A DNA stretch of 64,000 nucleotides from Pempheris klunzingeri (lineage: Eukaryota > Chordata > Actinopteri > Acropomatiformes > Pempheridae), in assembly GCF_042242105.1 (NCBI RefSeq), contig NC_092013.1, positions 10,475,618-10,539,617 on the forward strand, in the 5' to 3' direction. Shown piece after piece: positions 39,397 through 50,830 of the stretch. The position numbers and the translations under genes were made by a program. The stretch's first letter is position 1; every line of letters begins with the position of its first letter. The notes beneath the pieces are model-generated. The model ran no database searches. It saw only the letters and a program-made list of their open reading frames with translations, and was not told the DNA's origin.

Positions 39397-40015
39397 TTGA
39401 GTGTATTTTTGTATGCAGGAAGAATGGAAAGTAATTTACGATGTCTATCCATGTGTGCTTTGTGTGTAATATACCTGATATAGTCAGTGTCTGTTTGTAA
39501 GGCTCATTGTCCTTTCAGACAATTGGAGAGTTATTTTTTTCTCAAAAAGTCAAAGCTAATTAAAGCATTTGCTTTTCTTCATTTAGGTTTTTCATGTTGT
39601 GGCATGTTAAAGTGGTGTGCCTGCGCCCTGGCTCAGTTTTTTTTTGATGAGTTTGATGATTCATTGAACCACAAATGTGAATGAAAGATTCTAAAATGGC
39701 ATAGTGATGATGAGATTTAGATTTTTTTTTTTAGGATTCTCCTTGGTTTATAGTGTCACAGTTTTCAGGATTTTACTTCTTGCAATTTTGTTGCGAGGTG
39801 CTGGCTCACGTTTGTATAAATGTAATTGGAGGCAGTTATAGCATTTGTTGTGTGATATAACTGTTATATACGACTCTTATTTCTGTTGATGTCACAGATA
39901 ATTGTTAGGAAATAATCTCTTCATCAGTACACAAACTAATTGATCGCAATAAGAAATAATCAAGCTTGTGAAGGTGTTGTTCTGTCTAATTACATGTTTT
40001 TGAATGTTTTCTTAA

Positions 40016-40430
40016 GGGGAATAGTTCAACATTTTGGGAAATAGACATATTTGCCTGTTTGCTGAGACTTAGATGAGAAGACTGATACCACTCTAACTTT
40101 TTTGAACCAGATCATTGATTTCTTATAATTTAAGGGTTATATGTAATTTGTTTAATCTATACAAAAACCAAAGTGAAAAAACTGGGAGCAGTACTGTTGT
40201 GGAGTCTCTGCATCCAATAAAATAGCCAGGTATATAACCAAATTTTAGTTCTTACACTTCTATTTTTGTATAAGTTAAACAAAAGAAATATAACTTGTTA
40301 ACTGATGAGCTGCAGAGGTGCTGGTAGGTGGATTTTGTTACTTCTGAACAGAGCAGGGCTAGCTGTTTTCCTCTGTTTCCAGCCTTTATGCTAAGCTAAG
40401 CTAACCAGCTGCTGGCAGTAGTTTAACATT
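40016..40430 (+). repeat. Dispersed repeat related to the fold-back element at 10808
   Basis: Starts 'ggggaatagttcaacatttt' like the 10808 copy, continues 'cttagatgagaagactgata', 'acaaaaaccaaagtg' and 'gaggtgctggtaggtgg', and ends near 'gctaagctaagctaaccagc'. It is longer than the 10808 copy and rearranged. Confidence 0.5.
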
Positions 40431-40619
40431 TATCCCAGGCCTTTGCTTGTTTTTCCATGACAATCAGTGTACCACAGAGTAAAATAAACACGCAGATATC
40501 CTGTGACTCTCCTCTGATTTACTTGTTTCAGCAGGACACTTTGACTGAGGGTGTGCATTAAGAGGCATATGTTTGGCAGTTCAGACATCGTTTGTGCATG
40601 TGTGTGTGTGTTTATGTGC

Positions 40620-40855
40620 TCTTGTACTTGCTACATAGTGAGGACATGTTTTTACTAACCATGTTGGCTGGTCCTCCCAACAACACGGGCTGTTTGAAAG
40701 TTAAGACTTGGTTTTAAGGTTAGAGTTAGGCTTGGGTATAGGTTTAGATTAGGGTAAGAGTTGGGGTAAGGCATTTAGTTGTGATGGTTAAGGTTTGGTA
40801 AGGGGCAGGACAATGCTTTATGTCAAAGAGGGTCCTCACAAAGATAAAGGTTTAC

Positions 40856-40885
<30 letters not shown>
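40620..40885. repeat. GTCCTC-bounded dispersed repeat plus GT microsatellite
   Basis: 'tagtgaggacatgtttttac' and 'ggctggtcctccc' on the left and 'agagggtcctcacaaagata' on the right frame a TTAGGGT-like degenerate tract. I recognise this arrangement from many teleost introns. A run of about 14 GT units follows. Confidence 0.5.
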
Positions 40886-40887
<2 letters not shown>

Positions 40888-43418
40888 CTGTTGAGGTGAT
40901 GGACGGAATTTTAACAAGCAGGTTGTGTGATGCCTTCCCAGAATATGTAAATTGTCACATCTACTGACAGATCAACACGTGCCTTCATTGTGTTTGTGTG
41001 CTTTCATGTGTCTGCATTCACTGAGTTTGCGACCTGCTAATCTTTTGTGCAGATTCATGTGGACAGAGGATCATTTGTATGCTCGCACAGTGGGAGTCTA
41101 ATGAGTCTCTGTCAATGGGAGAGGAGCCATATCGACCACGTGCGGGTCCCTCAGAGAAGAGTATTTACAATAATGATGCTGACAGGCTTTGGGACATGCA
41201 ACACATGACTTCTCATATCACACCACTTGAGCTTGATATCTTAAATACTCCTGACTCATTTTGTGGCTTTAGCAGTCGTTGTGAATCTGCTTCTCTCTAG
41301 TAAAGTTTCTGGCTTCATGAATCTGTTTTGTAATGTGTTTTGCTTTTGTTTGTGTCACCGGCTTTGTTAAAATTGTGCTTTATTGACCACAGCACTACAT
41401 TTACAAATTAAGTGTCTGTTTGTCCACTTAGATTGATTAAGGAAAAATTGGAACGTGTTTAAGCCAAAATGCGTATTGAGTCATGTTTTGCAGTAGTGTC
41501 TGCTTGTTTTAACTATAATTCTGTCCATTAGTGCATCCAAGAACACTGGAAAGACTTAGAGGTGATACAACCGTGTGGGTCTGATGAGGACACAGCGTGA
41601 GAGGAGCACTGGCTGTGTTCATGGCCAGTGTCTCCCTCTCTGTTTGATCAAGACAAGACTAAACAGTCAGAATTGAAGGAGCTCTCAATCGATATAAAAT
41701 ATTCAGTAGACTGGGACACTGAAATACATCATTTTATTTACAAGAGGACCACAGTACCTCTACTGAGCAACGTTACTGCAACAGGAAATAGACTAACAAT
41801 CAAGCTGGCACAGAAACAAAATGTAAGGTAATATAGTTTACTGGCAGACTGCTCTCCAACAGCAGGATGTTGCTTCAAGCTCTCGTGCTGGCAAACATCT
41901 GTCCTGCTGATGTGTCCTTGAGTAGGTAAAGCAGTTGTTCCTGTCCAGGGCTAAAAGCAACCAAGAGCTCTGACTCACCTGCAGAGAGAGAACCACAAGG
42001 ATTCCTCACCAAGAGGAAGGTACAAAAACTCCCAGTGACTGTCACAAGAAAACCTCAACCACATCAGTAAAATATGTTATTATTTGGGCATTTGGTGAAT
42101 AATAATCATAAAGATGTTTCAAAGCTCTCTAAGGAGTCAAATCCTAAGTAGCACCTACAACAAGTGAGACGTAGCAACAACAATGTTAAAATGAAAATAC
42201 AACCAAACACAATAAGATTACATAACTGTTGGGTTCTATGCAGTCAAAGCAGTTAACAAATTTCAAGTATTGTCATGAAGGTCAAAGTACTGAGCTAAAT
42301 TAACTCCACTGATACTGAGACTGTTGTAGCTGCCATTGTGACACTGACAAAAAACCTTTCCAAAGGCTCGAGAGCAACGGCTTTGTTGGCTTCCTTTGTT
42401 GCACATATTCTCAGTATCAAACAGGAAACAGCCACTAATGACCTGCCACCAGTCTGGTCCAACGATTTGTTTTCTAATTGTCCAAAAAAAAGTCTAACAC
42501 GATAATGGCCAATGAGTAATTTCCAGGTTTGACCTAACATCGTGACCGTTTCCTGGATAAAAGCACTTTAACTTTGCCTTGTACTCACCGTGGTGTAGTT
42601 GAAAATAAATGTGTCACATTCCCTGTATGTGCACTGTGAGCATGTGTAGTATTTGTCAGGCTGTGTAAGCCTTTGGTCTGCTGCTCAGTCAGTGTGAAAA
42701 TCCGTCATCCTGACCAGCAGATCATGCACATACCACAAATGACATACACCAGGTCAAATCTGGCTATTATCTTTTCATTACATTCTGTCAACTGTAATAT
42801 GCATGAAAAACTGCATTTACACCGTAGACAGTGTTGTCTTTTTAAGTGAGAATTAATCTAACTGGGTCCAACAAACTAACCTCAAACTACCTTTTTACTA
42901 AAGTTTTAAAAAAGTCTTTGATTTTGATCATAATTATGTTCTTATTTAGTCATTGGTGGATTTTCGAAAATGCACCATGTGTATAATTTATGTACTTATA
43001 CACAAGTAAAAAGACAAAGCAGAATATGACTTCATTCCACACTTGCTTCCTCTAGTTAGTCAGTGTGTGATTTTAAAACTGTTATTCACTACAGAGACCA
43101 TTTATAGATGTGACAAATGTATTTCACGATCTTAACATACAGTAACGTAACAACAGCTTTTGTGGAGGCAGGCACATAAAGCATTTTGCAATTTAAACAA
43201 TATGTTTATATTTCTTCTCTGTTATATTCTTTAAAACACAGTTGTTCTTTCTTTTCTTAGATAAAGCTATATATACAGTACCTCTTAATGTCTCTGAGCT
43301 CAACTCAAAGATGATAAGGTGTCATTGAATATACAGTAGTGTAGTATGGTTACTGGCATGTAAGTGTTTAGGACTATAGAAAATATTAATGCAATTGAAT
43401 TCTTAGGTTCTTCTTTAA

Positions 43419-43869
43419 AGAGAAACTTTGCCACATTTTATGTGAATGTCCAGTCAGTGTTGTTGGTAAATGGCATCAATTGAAGGAATAAATACTAAAT
43501 TCTTTACCATATAGACAGAGAAAACTGAGTCTCCTGCTGCAAACATCTGCTGTACAAGAAGAACTACAGGCTCCATCAGCTGAGCTGATCAGTCTAGTCT
43601 GCTGCAATCAGTTTCAGAGTGGGCAGTTTTTCTTGAGTTTTGTTTTAGTCGTTTTTGAGCTGTGGTTGGTCAAGAGTAACACAGAGTAAGTGTAATGGAG
43701 AGGATTTGGGGGTTGGGAGTCAGAAGCTCCCTAGCAATACATCATGGTAAATGCTTCAAGAGCAGGATAACGCAGGTTTCTTGGTCAATATTGCACCTGC
43801 ACCTTCAATGGACTACATTTACCAGCAACACTGATTGAACATTTACCGAAAAAGCAGCAACATTTCCCT
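43419..43869. mobile_element. MITE with 54-base inverted repeats and TTAA flanks
   Basis: The left arm (43419-43472) and the inverted right arm (43816-43869) match at about 42 of 54 positions, for example both reading TCAGTGTTGNTGGTAAATG at their inner ends. The tetranucleotide TTAA borders both ends (43415-43418, 43870-43873). 451 bp with no transposase frame. The TTAA duplication suggests a piggyBac-like mobiliser, but the ends (AG...CT) differ from the CCC...GGG of the element at 20953. Confidence 0.7.
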
Positions 43870-44334
43870 TTAATCTTAACAGTGTTATCTGAAAGCCAAT
43901 AATTGAATCTGTCTAAAATGGCAAAAGTGTTCCAGGAATCCAAATCCAGCTTCTATTAAACATGAGAATTAAGATTTTATATCACATCCAAACTGTCACA
44001 GTCATAACAATGTGATAACAGGATCCACACCAGCTGTTTACAGAGTCTACACTGATACTTCCCTGCCCTCCCAGAGAACCCTGCCCTACAGTCCGACAAA
44101 ACATCTGGAGCTCTGGAGTTCTCACTCATGGCCACACACTTCAGGTTTGCTTTTGGTGACTGCTTCTGTGACATATTTCCAGTGTCAGGGACCCAGATAG
44201 ATACAGTATGAATTATCTCCACATCTCCTGTTCAGAGAAAACAGTTCATATGCAGAGAGAGCTCAGAGGCAGCTTCGCCACGCGCACCCTGCAGGGTTTT
44301 TTTTTTTCCATCTCCAGATTATAACACGTTGCCC

Positions 44335-45624
44335 TCATTTGGGCTCAGACACGTTTTTGAAGCTGATGTACAGCGTGCTGACCAGCGTCGCCTCTTCGTG
44401 CATTGAATCCTTACCGTCGGACTGCCGCTGGCACAGGAGAGTCACCAGCATCCTGGGAATGTGGCCACTGAACAGAAGGTAAATGCAGGGATTCGCGCAG
44501 CTGTTCAGACTGGCCAACAACATCAGGATGGTGAAAGTCGCAGCTGGAATGAGAGGAGAAGTGCAAAGCGTCACGTGTGTGCAGAGAAGTGCCCTTTGCA
44601 GACTAGTAATGTCTTATGGTCTCTGTGCGTAAATACGCACTTCTAGGATAGCGCGTCCAGACTCTTTCTAAATACATCTGATCACGTATTAAGAGAGAAA
44701 TCCGGCACGAAATACACATTAAAATACAAATAACAAGCCTCATTAAAATGAGCATCAGCCAGAAACACTTTAAGACTTACTTTCTTTTGGCGCATGTGTG
44801 TCCCAGGCGGACCAAAGCTGGACAGTGAAGAAGGGAGCCCAGCAGACAATGTAAGCCAGCACGATAACCACGGTCATCTTCAGCGTTTTCACCCTGGCCT
44901 TGGACATGCCGGCCACACCGCTGGCTCTGGCCGGCAGTGAGAGACCCACGCTGCCCTGCTGTTGGATGTTGTGGGACAGGTTGATCTGGATGGCTCGGCA
45001 GATGCGCACTTGACAAACGACAACTGTGATGACAGGTAAAATAAAAATGACCAGCGTGGTCCAGGTGATGTAAGTCTGCAGACCCCATGGCTGGATAAAT
45101 TTCGCCCAGCAGTCAAACACACCGGGAGCCACCTCGACCTGTGAGAAAATAAAAACCTGCGGCAAGCTGCCCAGCAGAGAAACCCCCCACGCGACGCACA
45201 CGGGGATGTTCAGTCTGGTGCGCGTCCGCTGGAACTTCACCATCGGGTGACAGACAGCCTGGTACCGGTCAACTGTCATCACCACGATCATGTAAGTCGA
45301 TAAAAACATGCCGAGAACTTGCAGGTACTTCACCAGGCGGCACACCAGGTCTGGTCCGACGAATCTGTCCGTGATGTCCCACATGAGCTGCGGGCACACC
45401 TGGAAGAAAGCGACCACCAGATCAGCCAGGCACAGGTGGAAGACGAAGACGCGCATCCTGGTCATCTGTTTGCGTTGTCTCCAGAGGATCAGCAGCAGGA
45501 CGATGTTGAGGATGGCGGCGCTGACGAAGATGACGCTGAGCAGGACGATCTCCACCTTGGCCAGGAGCTCATCTCTCGCCACGTCCTCCGCATCCACAAA
45601 GCCACTGTCATTCAGAAGACGCAT
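44335..45624 (-). CDS. V2-type arginine vasotocin receptor (GPCR)
   Basis: Seven-helix class A receptor for vasotocin; V2-type members usually couple to Gs and cAMP. Two coding exons: 44781-45624 and 44335-44543. The 350 codons include the usual intron between helices 6 and 7, with donor gtaagt and acceptor ccag. Start chosen at MRLLNDSGF; an upstream frame extension is intronic because a long T-tract plus acceptor ends near 45659. Seen: an N-glycosylation site NDS in the N-terminus, VDRYQAV (DRY motif) after helix 3, the family loop [26 protein letters not shown] in helix 6, and NPCIY in helix 7. The C-terminal tail is short. A 5' UTR exon appears to end at 45787 (donor AAG|gtacgt, minus strand). 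Subtype (V2A, V2B or V2C) cannot be fixed by eye, so no symbol is given; V1-type is less likely from overall resemblance. Confidence 0.9.
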
Positions 45625-45786
45625 CGTGTTTGGACCGTGAAAGAAGTCAGACTGTCCAAAAAAAAAAAAACAGGCAGCTGGGGAGTAAAAGAGCAGATAG
45701 TTGATTGATTCTTTTATTCTTGTACTATACAAGAGTCTGGATGATTTTAACACTTTTTATGTCAGTGAGGAAATATTCCTACGTAC

Positions 45787-45900
45787 CTTGATGTGATTTG
45801 AAGCTCTGCTGTTGTGGTGAAGTTCAGGTTGAGAATAATCTCCAGAGACGAGGCTGGTTTTAACCAGAGAAGGTCTCTACAGCTGTGCCCCTGCGCTTTA
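45787..45900 (-). promoter_or_regulatory. Vasotocin receptor 5' UTR exon and promoter side
   Basis: On the minus strand a donor (AAG|gtacgt) ends at 45787 and pairs with the T-rich acceptor near 45659, so the receptor mRNA probably has a noncoding first exon. A TATA-like 'tttatatg' on the + strand near 45898 would be upstream. Exact start unknown. Confidence 0.45.
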
Positions 45901-46179
45901 TATGAGGATGAAACTGGGTGGAGCTTAGATTCATTCAGAACTGTGATTACCAGGCAAATAAACCATTTTATTCTCTACAGGTGGATAAACATGAACCCTG
46001 TGAAAGCCTGTGCTCGGTATATTTGTGCACACAGGAAAGCTCCAGGAGAGCTAATAGCCTAGATACATGTAGTGGTGATTAGATTAGATTTAGTTAGGCC
46101 CATGATAAAAACCCATAATTGGACTGTGATATGAATATTTTGTCCTTTATTGCTTTTAATTTGAAGTTGATTTGCTGTG

Positions 46180-46600
46180 ATGAAAAAGTATTCAGATCTT
46201 CCCTACAAGTAAAAGTAAGAAAACATACCACAATGTAAAAATACTTAATTACACCCACTGTATTCAATTGTTCAATTAAAAAAACAGATACAGAGACACA
46301 ATCAGCAAAATAATAAAAAGTACTCATTATGCAATAGAAGCCCTCTGACAACAGGATTCTATTAAATTATTGTATTGTACTTTAGTTTATTAACGTATTG
46401 CATTAATATCATTGGTGCATAAACATTATATCGAAGCTGGTCCAGATGGAGATCATTTGGATCACTATGCATATTGTTGTTCAATCTTAACATTTTATCA
46501 TCATTTTATGAGCCGATCATAACTTTTATATGTAGAATCTCAGCCTGCAAAGTGCAGTGTATGCCTACGAAGTGTGGCCTAGTTGAAACACAGAGATACT
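46180..46600 (+). repeat. Dispersed repeat with AAAAGTATTCAGATCTT start
   Basis: 'aaaaagtattcagatcttcc', 'aaaaagtactcattatgca' and 'gctggtccagatggagat' mark the 5' and central part of the same family as 3480-3800 and 27225-27308. It lies in the spacer between the vasotocin receptor and vhl. Confidence 0.6.
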
Positions 46601-46889
46601 AGAAGTATAAAATGGATATAATAGGACAACTACCTTGAAATTACTCAGTAGCCTATTTAGATAAATGTAATCTACCTATAAATTATAATAAATTGCTGAC
46701 TAACTATAAATTAACTATATATTAACTATAAATTGCTGCCATCCAGCCTGTGATATTGAATCCATTGTTATAGAGGAACTGCTCTGTGTTTGACTGAGAA
46801 CACACAGTGTTAGTTAACACTTAGTTAACACACAAGGGCTCCTGTATTTATTCATTTTAGACGCAGCTAAAATGTATTTTCTTGTTTCT

Positions 46890-47201
46890 GCACCACGTGC
46901 CTCTCGACCAATCACAGAGCAGAATAGATTGACGTCAGGACTGTAACCGGAAGAGAGTAAGTAAATACAGTTGAGACTGAGAAGAAGTGACAACAGACTG
47001 TTCTCTCGATGTAATAGCTGCGGTTACTCATTTTTATGTGTGTAAATGATGTGACCTAATTGGACAGACTAAGTGATAAACTTATTGATTCGACGACAGT
47101 CAACATACATGGGTGTGTTGCCAGCTAGCTGTTAGCTAGCGTTAGCTAAGCGGCTAGTCTCTTTGCGCGAACAATTTAGCGTTAATTAGCAATCAGTAGC
47201 A
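46890..47201 (+). promoter_or_regulatory. vhl promoter and 5' UTR
   Basis: A compact cluster: E-box CACGTG (about 46894-46899, read CCACGTGCC), CCAAT (about 46908), CRE palindrome TGACGTCA at 46930-46937, and an ETS site ACCGGAAG at 46947-46954. No TATA box. The ATG of vhl follows about 250 bases later. The start site is inferred near the ETS site. Confidence 0.6.
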
Positions 47202-49397
47202 ATGCCTCAAGAGGGAGAGCAGTCTCTCCCCCTGGTTCGCTCGCTGAACAGTCGTATACCCATTAATGTGGTGTTTTGTAACCGCAGTCCCCGAGTCGTC
47301 ACACAGCTATGGATAAATTACCGCGGGGAGCCTCAGATGTACGGTGTCATACAGCCGGGGACGGGACGAAAAACGAACACCTTCGTCGGTAAGACAACTT
47401 TTTTCAAACATTACAAACTACAAATAACGAACAAATGTTGCTACTTTGTCTTAGATTTGAGCCACTTTTCTCAGAAAGAGGGCCAAAAGTCATTAAGGGA
47501 CAACATCCTGTTGGTGTTTCCAAAAAAGACAGCCCCGATTTTTACAGATGCCTCGCTGGGATTTTACAGATCCATGAAGACGTCAGACACCTGGCAATCA
47601 AATAACATACATTTGAATGTAACATCCCAGACAAAAGCATGATGAGGCACAAAGATGGTCCCCTATTAGTGTCAGAGGACTAACCACTAAATAGGGTGAC
47701 CTGGTGACACGTAGCTCATGTCCTGATGCTTTAATGTGCAGTTGTTGTTTCTAGTGCAGTGAAATAACTTGTGGCTTCAATTGAGCTTAGTTCAATTCAA
47801 TCCAAAGGGGCTTTATTGGCAAGAAAGGTTCAGAAACAATGTTACCAAAACACCAGAGATATTAGTATTAGTAGTAACACAAGATCAAGAACGAAACATT
47901 AACATTGAAATGTATTAGTTATATATGCAATATATCAGTCAGCTGTATTAAGGAATATGAGTTCAGTTTTTCCACTGCCGTCATGTACCTACACATAAAT
48001 AGACAAACAGGGAAGTGAGAACAACAGAGCTGAACAAAGTGAACATACATTTAACTTAAGAGTAAACATTTAATCTCCATGTACAATGTGTAACAGTATG
48101 TTAAAAACTGAGCTTGCAAACTTTATGTTAAGTAGGTACAGTGGAACAGGGTTGATGCACAGGGACTCTTTATGACACTGTAAAATTGAAGTGTTTAACA
48201 GTGCGATGGCCTGTGGGTAGAAGCTGTTCTTGTGTTTGGTTGTTTTGGTTTTTCGTACAGTGAATCTATCACTGGTGAGTCTATCTGGTGTATGTATTTG
48301 CATGTGTGTCGCCATATTGGAATGACTCTAAGTTAACAGTAATAATACACACTGTTTCTAAATAATGTTTTTATGGGTGGTTTTCCCAGGACACCCATGG
48401 ATGTTCAGAGATGCAGAGACTGACGAGCCATTGAGGGTGAACAGCAAAGAACTTTTTCTTCCTAAACCAACAGAAGATGGAAATGCTATAATTGCTGATA
48501 TCACTTTACCAGGTAACATTAGCCAAATCACTCAGTAGCCATCATCATATGTAATTCATTACTACTCACTGCCTACAATCAAGAGTACATTTTGATGCAT
48601 TGTGTAATAAGCCCATTTCACTGTAGACACTATCTACAGCACATTTAGCTGGTAGTAAATTCCACTATAAATCATATTTGTGCATTTTGAAAGACTGATG
48701 AACTGCTGTAGAATGTACTGTCTATTAATGATGGTTTAACAGGGTAAATACTACTAGTAACTTCCCACTCGTCTCCAGTGTTATCTAGTCATACAGGTTG
48801 TTTTGTCTTTATTTGGCCAGGTTTCAAAATCTCTTACTGAGACTTCTATTGCAAAAAAAAAAAGAATGGCATTTGGCTTGTGGTGCACAAAGCAATCACA
48901 AAATTGCATTGAAAAAAGTCCAGATATCTTTTACAGAATCACACAGGGGGTACGCAGGATAATCCACAGATCTTGCTGTGATTTTATCATTTCATAAAGC
49001 TTTCAATGCCTCAAGCCATAAAATAGATTGACAGGTGTTTTGATTCAGGAATTACATTATTGATCATTTTAATTCAGCATTTGTTTCATATAAATAGTAA
49101 GTTCTCCTACAGTACTATATTTCTTAATTCTCTTTAGGCCTTTAAGTACAGATCAGAAATTTTAAAAATCAACATTTGACAAAGACTTGTTTGGTTCATA
49201 TAGTTTACAGCCTCAAGGATCGAGCTCTTCAGGTAATTCGGCTCCTGGTGCGACCAGAAGACTACAGGAGGTTGGAGATCGCACGGTGTCTCCACGAGGA
49301 GCTGGAAGATCGGCCCAGTGTGCTGAAAGATCTTCACCGCATGAACCAGCGAGTAGAGCAGCATCTGCTGGAGACGATCCAAGGCCAGGAGGAATGA
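47202..49397 (+). CDS. vhl: von Hippel-Lindau protein, substrate receptor of CRL2 ligase
   Basis: Recognises prolyl-hydroxylated HIF-alpha and delivers it to the Elongin B/C-CUL2-RBX1 ligase. Three exons as in all vertebrate VHL genes: 47202-47388, 48390-48512 and 49204-49397, 167 codons plus stop; exon 2 has the same 123 bases as human. The start [14 protein letters not shown] gives a short N-terminus without the acidic repeats of human p30, so the length resembles human p19. Seen: the beta-domain with tyrosine, histidine and tryptophan at the HIF pocket (QMYGV, GHPW) and the alpha-domain [14 protein letters not shown] then [13 protein letters not shown]. Oddities: the BC-box cysteine (human C162) is Ala, Ser111 is Thr and Tyr112 is Phe. 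It could be the fish vhl-like paralogue instead; synteny with tatdn2 and ghrl favours vhl. Confidence 0.92.
47795..48310 (-). repeat. 3' end of a truncated LINE in vhl intron 1, inverted
   Basis: The + strand starts 'ggggctttattggcaag' (inverse of a LINE AATAAAGCCCC end). Near 48190-48230 the minus strand reads [12 protein letters not shown], the C-terminus typical of fish CR1/L2-type LINE reverse transcriptase proteins (compare SFVPSAIRLFN in the copy at 52868). Only the last codons and 3' UTR remain. Confidence 0.6.
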
Positions 49398-50288
49398 GGC
49401 ACGGCGCTGGATGGATAAAGATCACCCATGGACAACAATAGTTTATACCACACAGAATTTACAAAATGTAAGATAAAATGTCAGATGTTGCAAACACTTC
49501 ACCAGAGATCTTTTGTCTCCTGCTAAGGAGACTCCGTTTGTTTTACTGCTTGTTATATTCACTCGCTGTCTTTGGCAAATGTCTTCCTCAGCAGAAATAG
49601 ACTGTACATATAGCTTTAATCTTTTGGTAAGAGGAGTTTTTATACAATGTGATGGCAGCATCTTCTAAAGATTATAAAGTTTATTCTTAAAAGGGCACCA
49701 GAGAAATGGTGAAATTTTAGCCTTTGATGCCAACCTGATTGTGTTACTCTCTTCTTTATTATGCCATAAAGCAATGTTTTGTCGTAAGTAAACTTCCTCA
49801 AAAAATCCTCTTTGATCATTTGCAAATGACTTCCAAGAAAGTTTTCGTCATGGATGCAATGTAACAACTGATCTTCTGTCCTAAATATTGTAATTTACAA
49901 AGGACACTGAATACAAAGTGTGAAGTCACATTCAATAGGACTTCCAGATGTTAATATTCTTATTGGGAGTGCCTGAGAAATCCAGTTTACTGCACCCCTC
50001 CCCTTTGCTTTTCACTTTAAATCTGGAAAAAGATATCGAAAAGTTATTATGGCTGCATGTTCTAATTTAGCCTGCTCTGGTAAATGTAATCTTGCAGGTG
50101 ATTTCCTATAGGGAAACTAAATAATTAAGCTTGGCTGTACAGTTTTTAAGATTAGACTGTGAAACACTGACCGAGGAGCTTTTATTTTTATTTTGTAATT
50201 CTTTTTCTCTTTTGTTCTTCTGTCTTTTGTCTGTTTTAAGATCATACTCTGCCTCCTTATCACAAAGACTTTTATTGTATATTTGTAT

Positions 50289-50294
50289 AATAAA
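50289..50294 (+). terminator. Candidate vhl poly(A) signal
   Basis: AATAAA about 890 bases after the vhl stop in an AT-rich 3' UTR that contains no other canonical hexamer that I noticed. Confidence 0.5.
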
Positions 50295-50728
50295 TAATGT
50301 AACAATATATTTCTTACTGGTTTAAAGGCACAATGATTATTGTTATTTATTGTTATATACAAAATTCAGACGTATAATTCTTTTAGAGAATCGTAGTATC
50401 TTCTTTAACCTTCATTTTAGTAATTTATCTTTGTCATATGGACAAAAATGTCTGAAATTAAGAAACTTCTTTAGTTTTGATGACATGTAACGAAGCAGCA
50501 TTTTAAGATTTTATAACAATATCACCTATAATTATGCGAAATGGGACAAAAGATCTATCATCAATATATCAATCTTGGCACAAACTGAACTACTTAACAT
50601 TATTTACAGTTGGACAAGCTTAACTGTATAAACTTGCAGACAAACACGAGGATGTCCTTTCCAAGTGTCAAAATCTGAAATTATGACCTGCTCCAGTTCA
50701 CCACAGCAAGGGTAATGTTGCCAGACAC

Positions 50729-50741
50729 GTTGCTAAGCGAC
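50729..50741 (+). promoter_or_regulatory. RFX X-box-like motif
   Basis: GTTGCTAAGCGAC: two inverted half sites (GTTGCT and AGCGAC) separated by one base, matching the X-box form bound by RFX factors, which drive ciliary genes. It lies 90 bases upstream of the start codon of the unnamed gene at 50831. Confidence 0.5.
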
Positions 50742-50830
50742 AAAGTAACACAACCCATCTTTGTATGTGTGTGTGAGTCGAGGTGAGCTCCGTGCAGCTA
50801 TATCTGGAACATGGGGGAAAATCAAAAGAC

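Larger units (their letters stand above)
38706..44334. other. Gene-poor spacer between crbn and the vasotocin receptor
   Basis: About 5.6 kb: the crbn 3' UTR at the left, two dispersed repeats (40016-40430 and 40620-40885), a GT microsatellite (40856-40882) and a TTAA-flanked MITE (43419-43869). The rest (notably 41000-43400) shows no convincing exon: open frames are short, lack consistent splice signals and match no family I know. Confidence 0.55.

Noticed and set aside
41079-41831. Two + strand open frames (41079-41300 and 41628-41831) in the crbn to receptor spacer.
   Set aside because: Short, not joined by convincing splice sites, no family resemblance, composition like the surrounding spacer.
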